In this document: piece after piece, positions 5,063 to 5,078 of the stretch
Position numbering within the stretch: the stretch's first letter is position 1
How the letters are laid out: each line of letters opens with the position of its first letter
Origin: CAYONP01 sp964405335
Lineage (GTDB): Bacteria > Armatimonadota > UBA10988
Assembly: GCA_964405335.1 (NCBI GenBank)
Contig: CAYONP010000165.1
Span: 1-5,078 of the forward strand
Length of the DNA stretch: 5,078 nt
Direction of reading: 5' to 3'
The notes under the pieces: model-generated
What the model was told of the DNA's origin: nothing
The model's input: only the letters and a program-made list of their open reading frames with translations
Databases searched by the model: none
Position numbers and translations under genes: made by a program

Positions 5063-5078
5063 GTCAACCGGACCGCCG

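Larger units (their letters stand above)
4816..5078. repeat. 127-bp tandem repeat, two copies plus a cut third
   Basis: Copies start with GGACCGCCGGCG at 4816 and 4943; a third begins at 5070 and is cut by the window end. The two complete copies differ at three positions: G4841/C4968, A4846/T4973 and G4927/A5054. Each unit contains three stem structures: GCCGGCG-TCC-CGCCGGC (4821-4837 in copy 1), a 66-bp near-palindrome, and GGCGCGC-CRT-GCGCGCC. Apparent reading frames across it just translate the repeat and show no coding character. The array probably continues to the right. Confidence 0.92.

Noticed and set aside
4704..5067. Minus-strand frames sharing an AVVRGADP motif
   Set aside because: The shared protein motif simply follows the 127-bp DNA repeat; there is no start signal or coding character.

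Overview
The window is GC-rich bacterial DNA with three convincing protein genes and three intergenic clusters of palindromic repeats. The very high G/C content, the long spurious reading frames on both strands, the weak Shine-Dalgarno use at the first gene and the density of GTAGGG-headed palindromes suggest a GC-rich bacterium, possibly a planctomycete or relative. No marker gene proves the phylum, so this is a low-confidence guess.

Layout. Bases 1-320 hold no credible gene but are full of inverted repeats, including a G-run-rich hairpin at the left edge. Bases 321-2141 (+) encode a 606-residue secreted protein. It has a Sec signal peptide and a layout resembling the gingipain-type (family C25, clan CD) caspase-fold peptidases. 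Bases 2273-3487 (-) encode a GT-B glycosyltransferase of the GT4 type. It is transcribed toward the peptidase-like gene, so the two genes converge on a repeat cluster at 2131-2282. A 95-bp divergent spacer separates it from a second GT4-type glycosyltransferase at 3583-4731 (+). From 4728 to the right edge there are only repeats: a hairpin overlapping the stop codon, a stretch of decayed palindromes, and a 127-bp tandem repeat that runs out of the window.

How the genes relate. The two divergent glycosyltransferases probably act in one surface-polysaccharide or glycolipid pathway. Both carry the EX7E donor-site motif and a similar MPDL[FY]RAAD segment, and they probably share an upstream control region. 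The secreted peptidase-like gene has no visible functional link to them beyond adjacency.

The most unusual feature is the repeat system. At least six different palindromes carry the same 5' GTAG or GTGG head, in the manner of REP elements mobilised by RAYT (REP-associated tyrosine) transposases. All three genes have their stop codon inside or directly against such an element. At two gene ends the terminal codons were themselves duplicated together with the element. No RAYT gene lies in the window.
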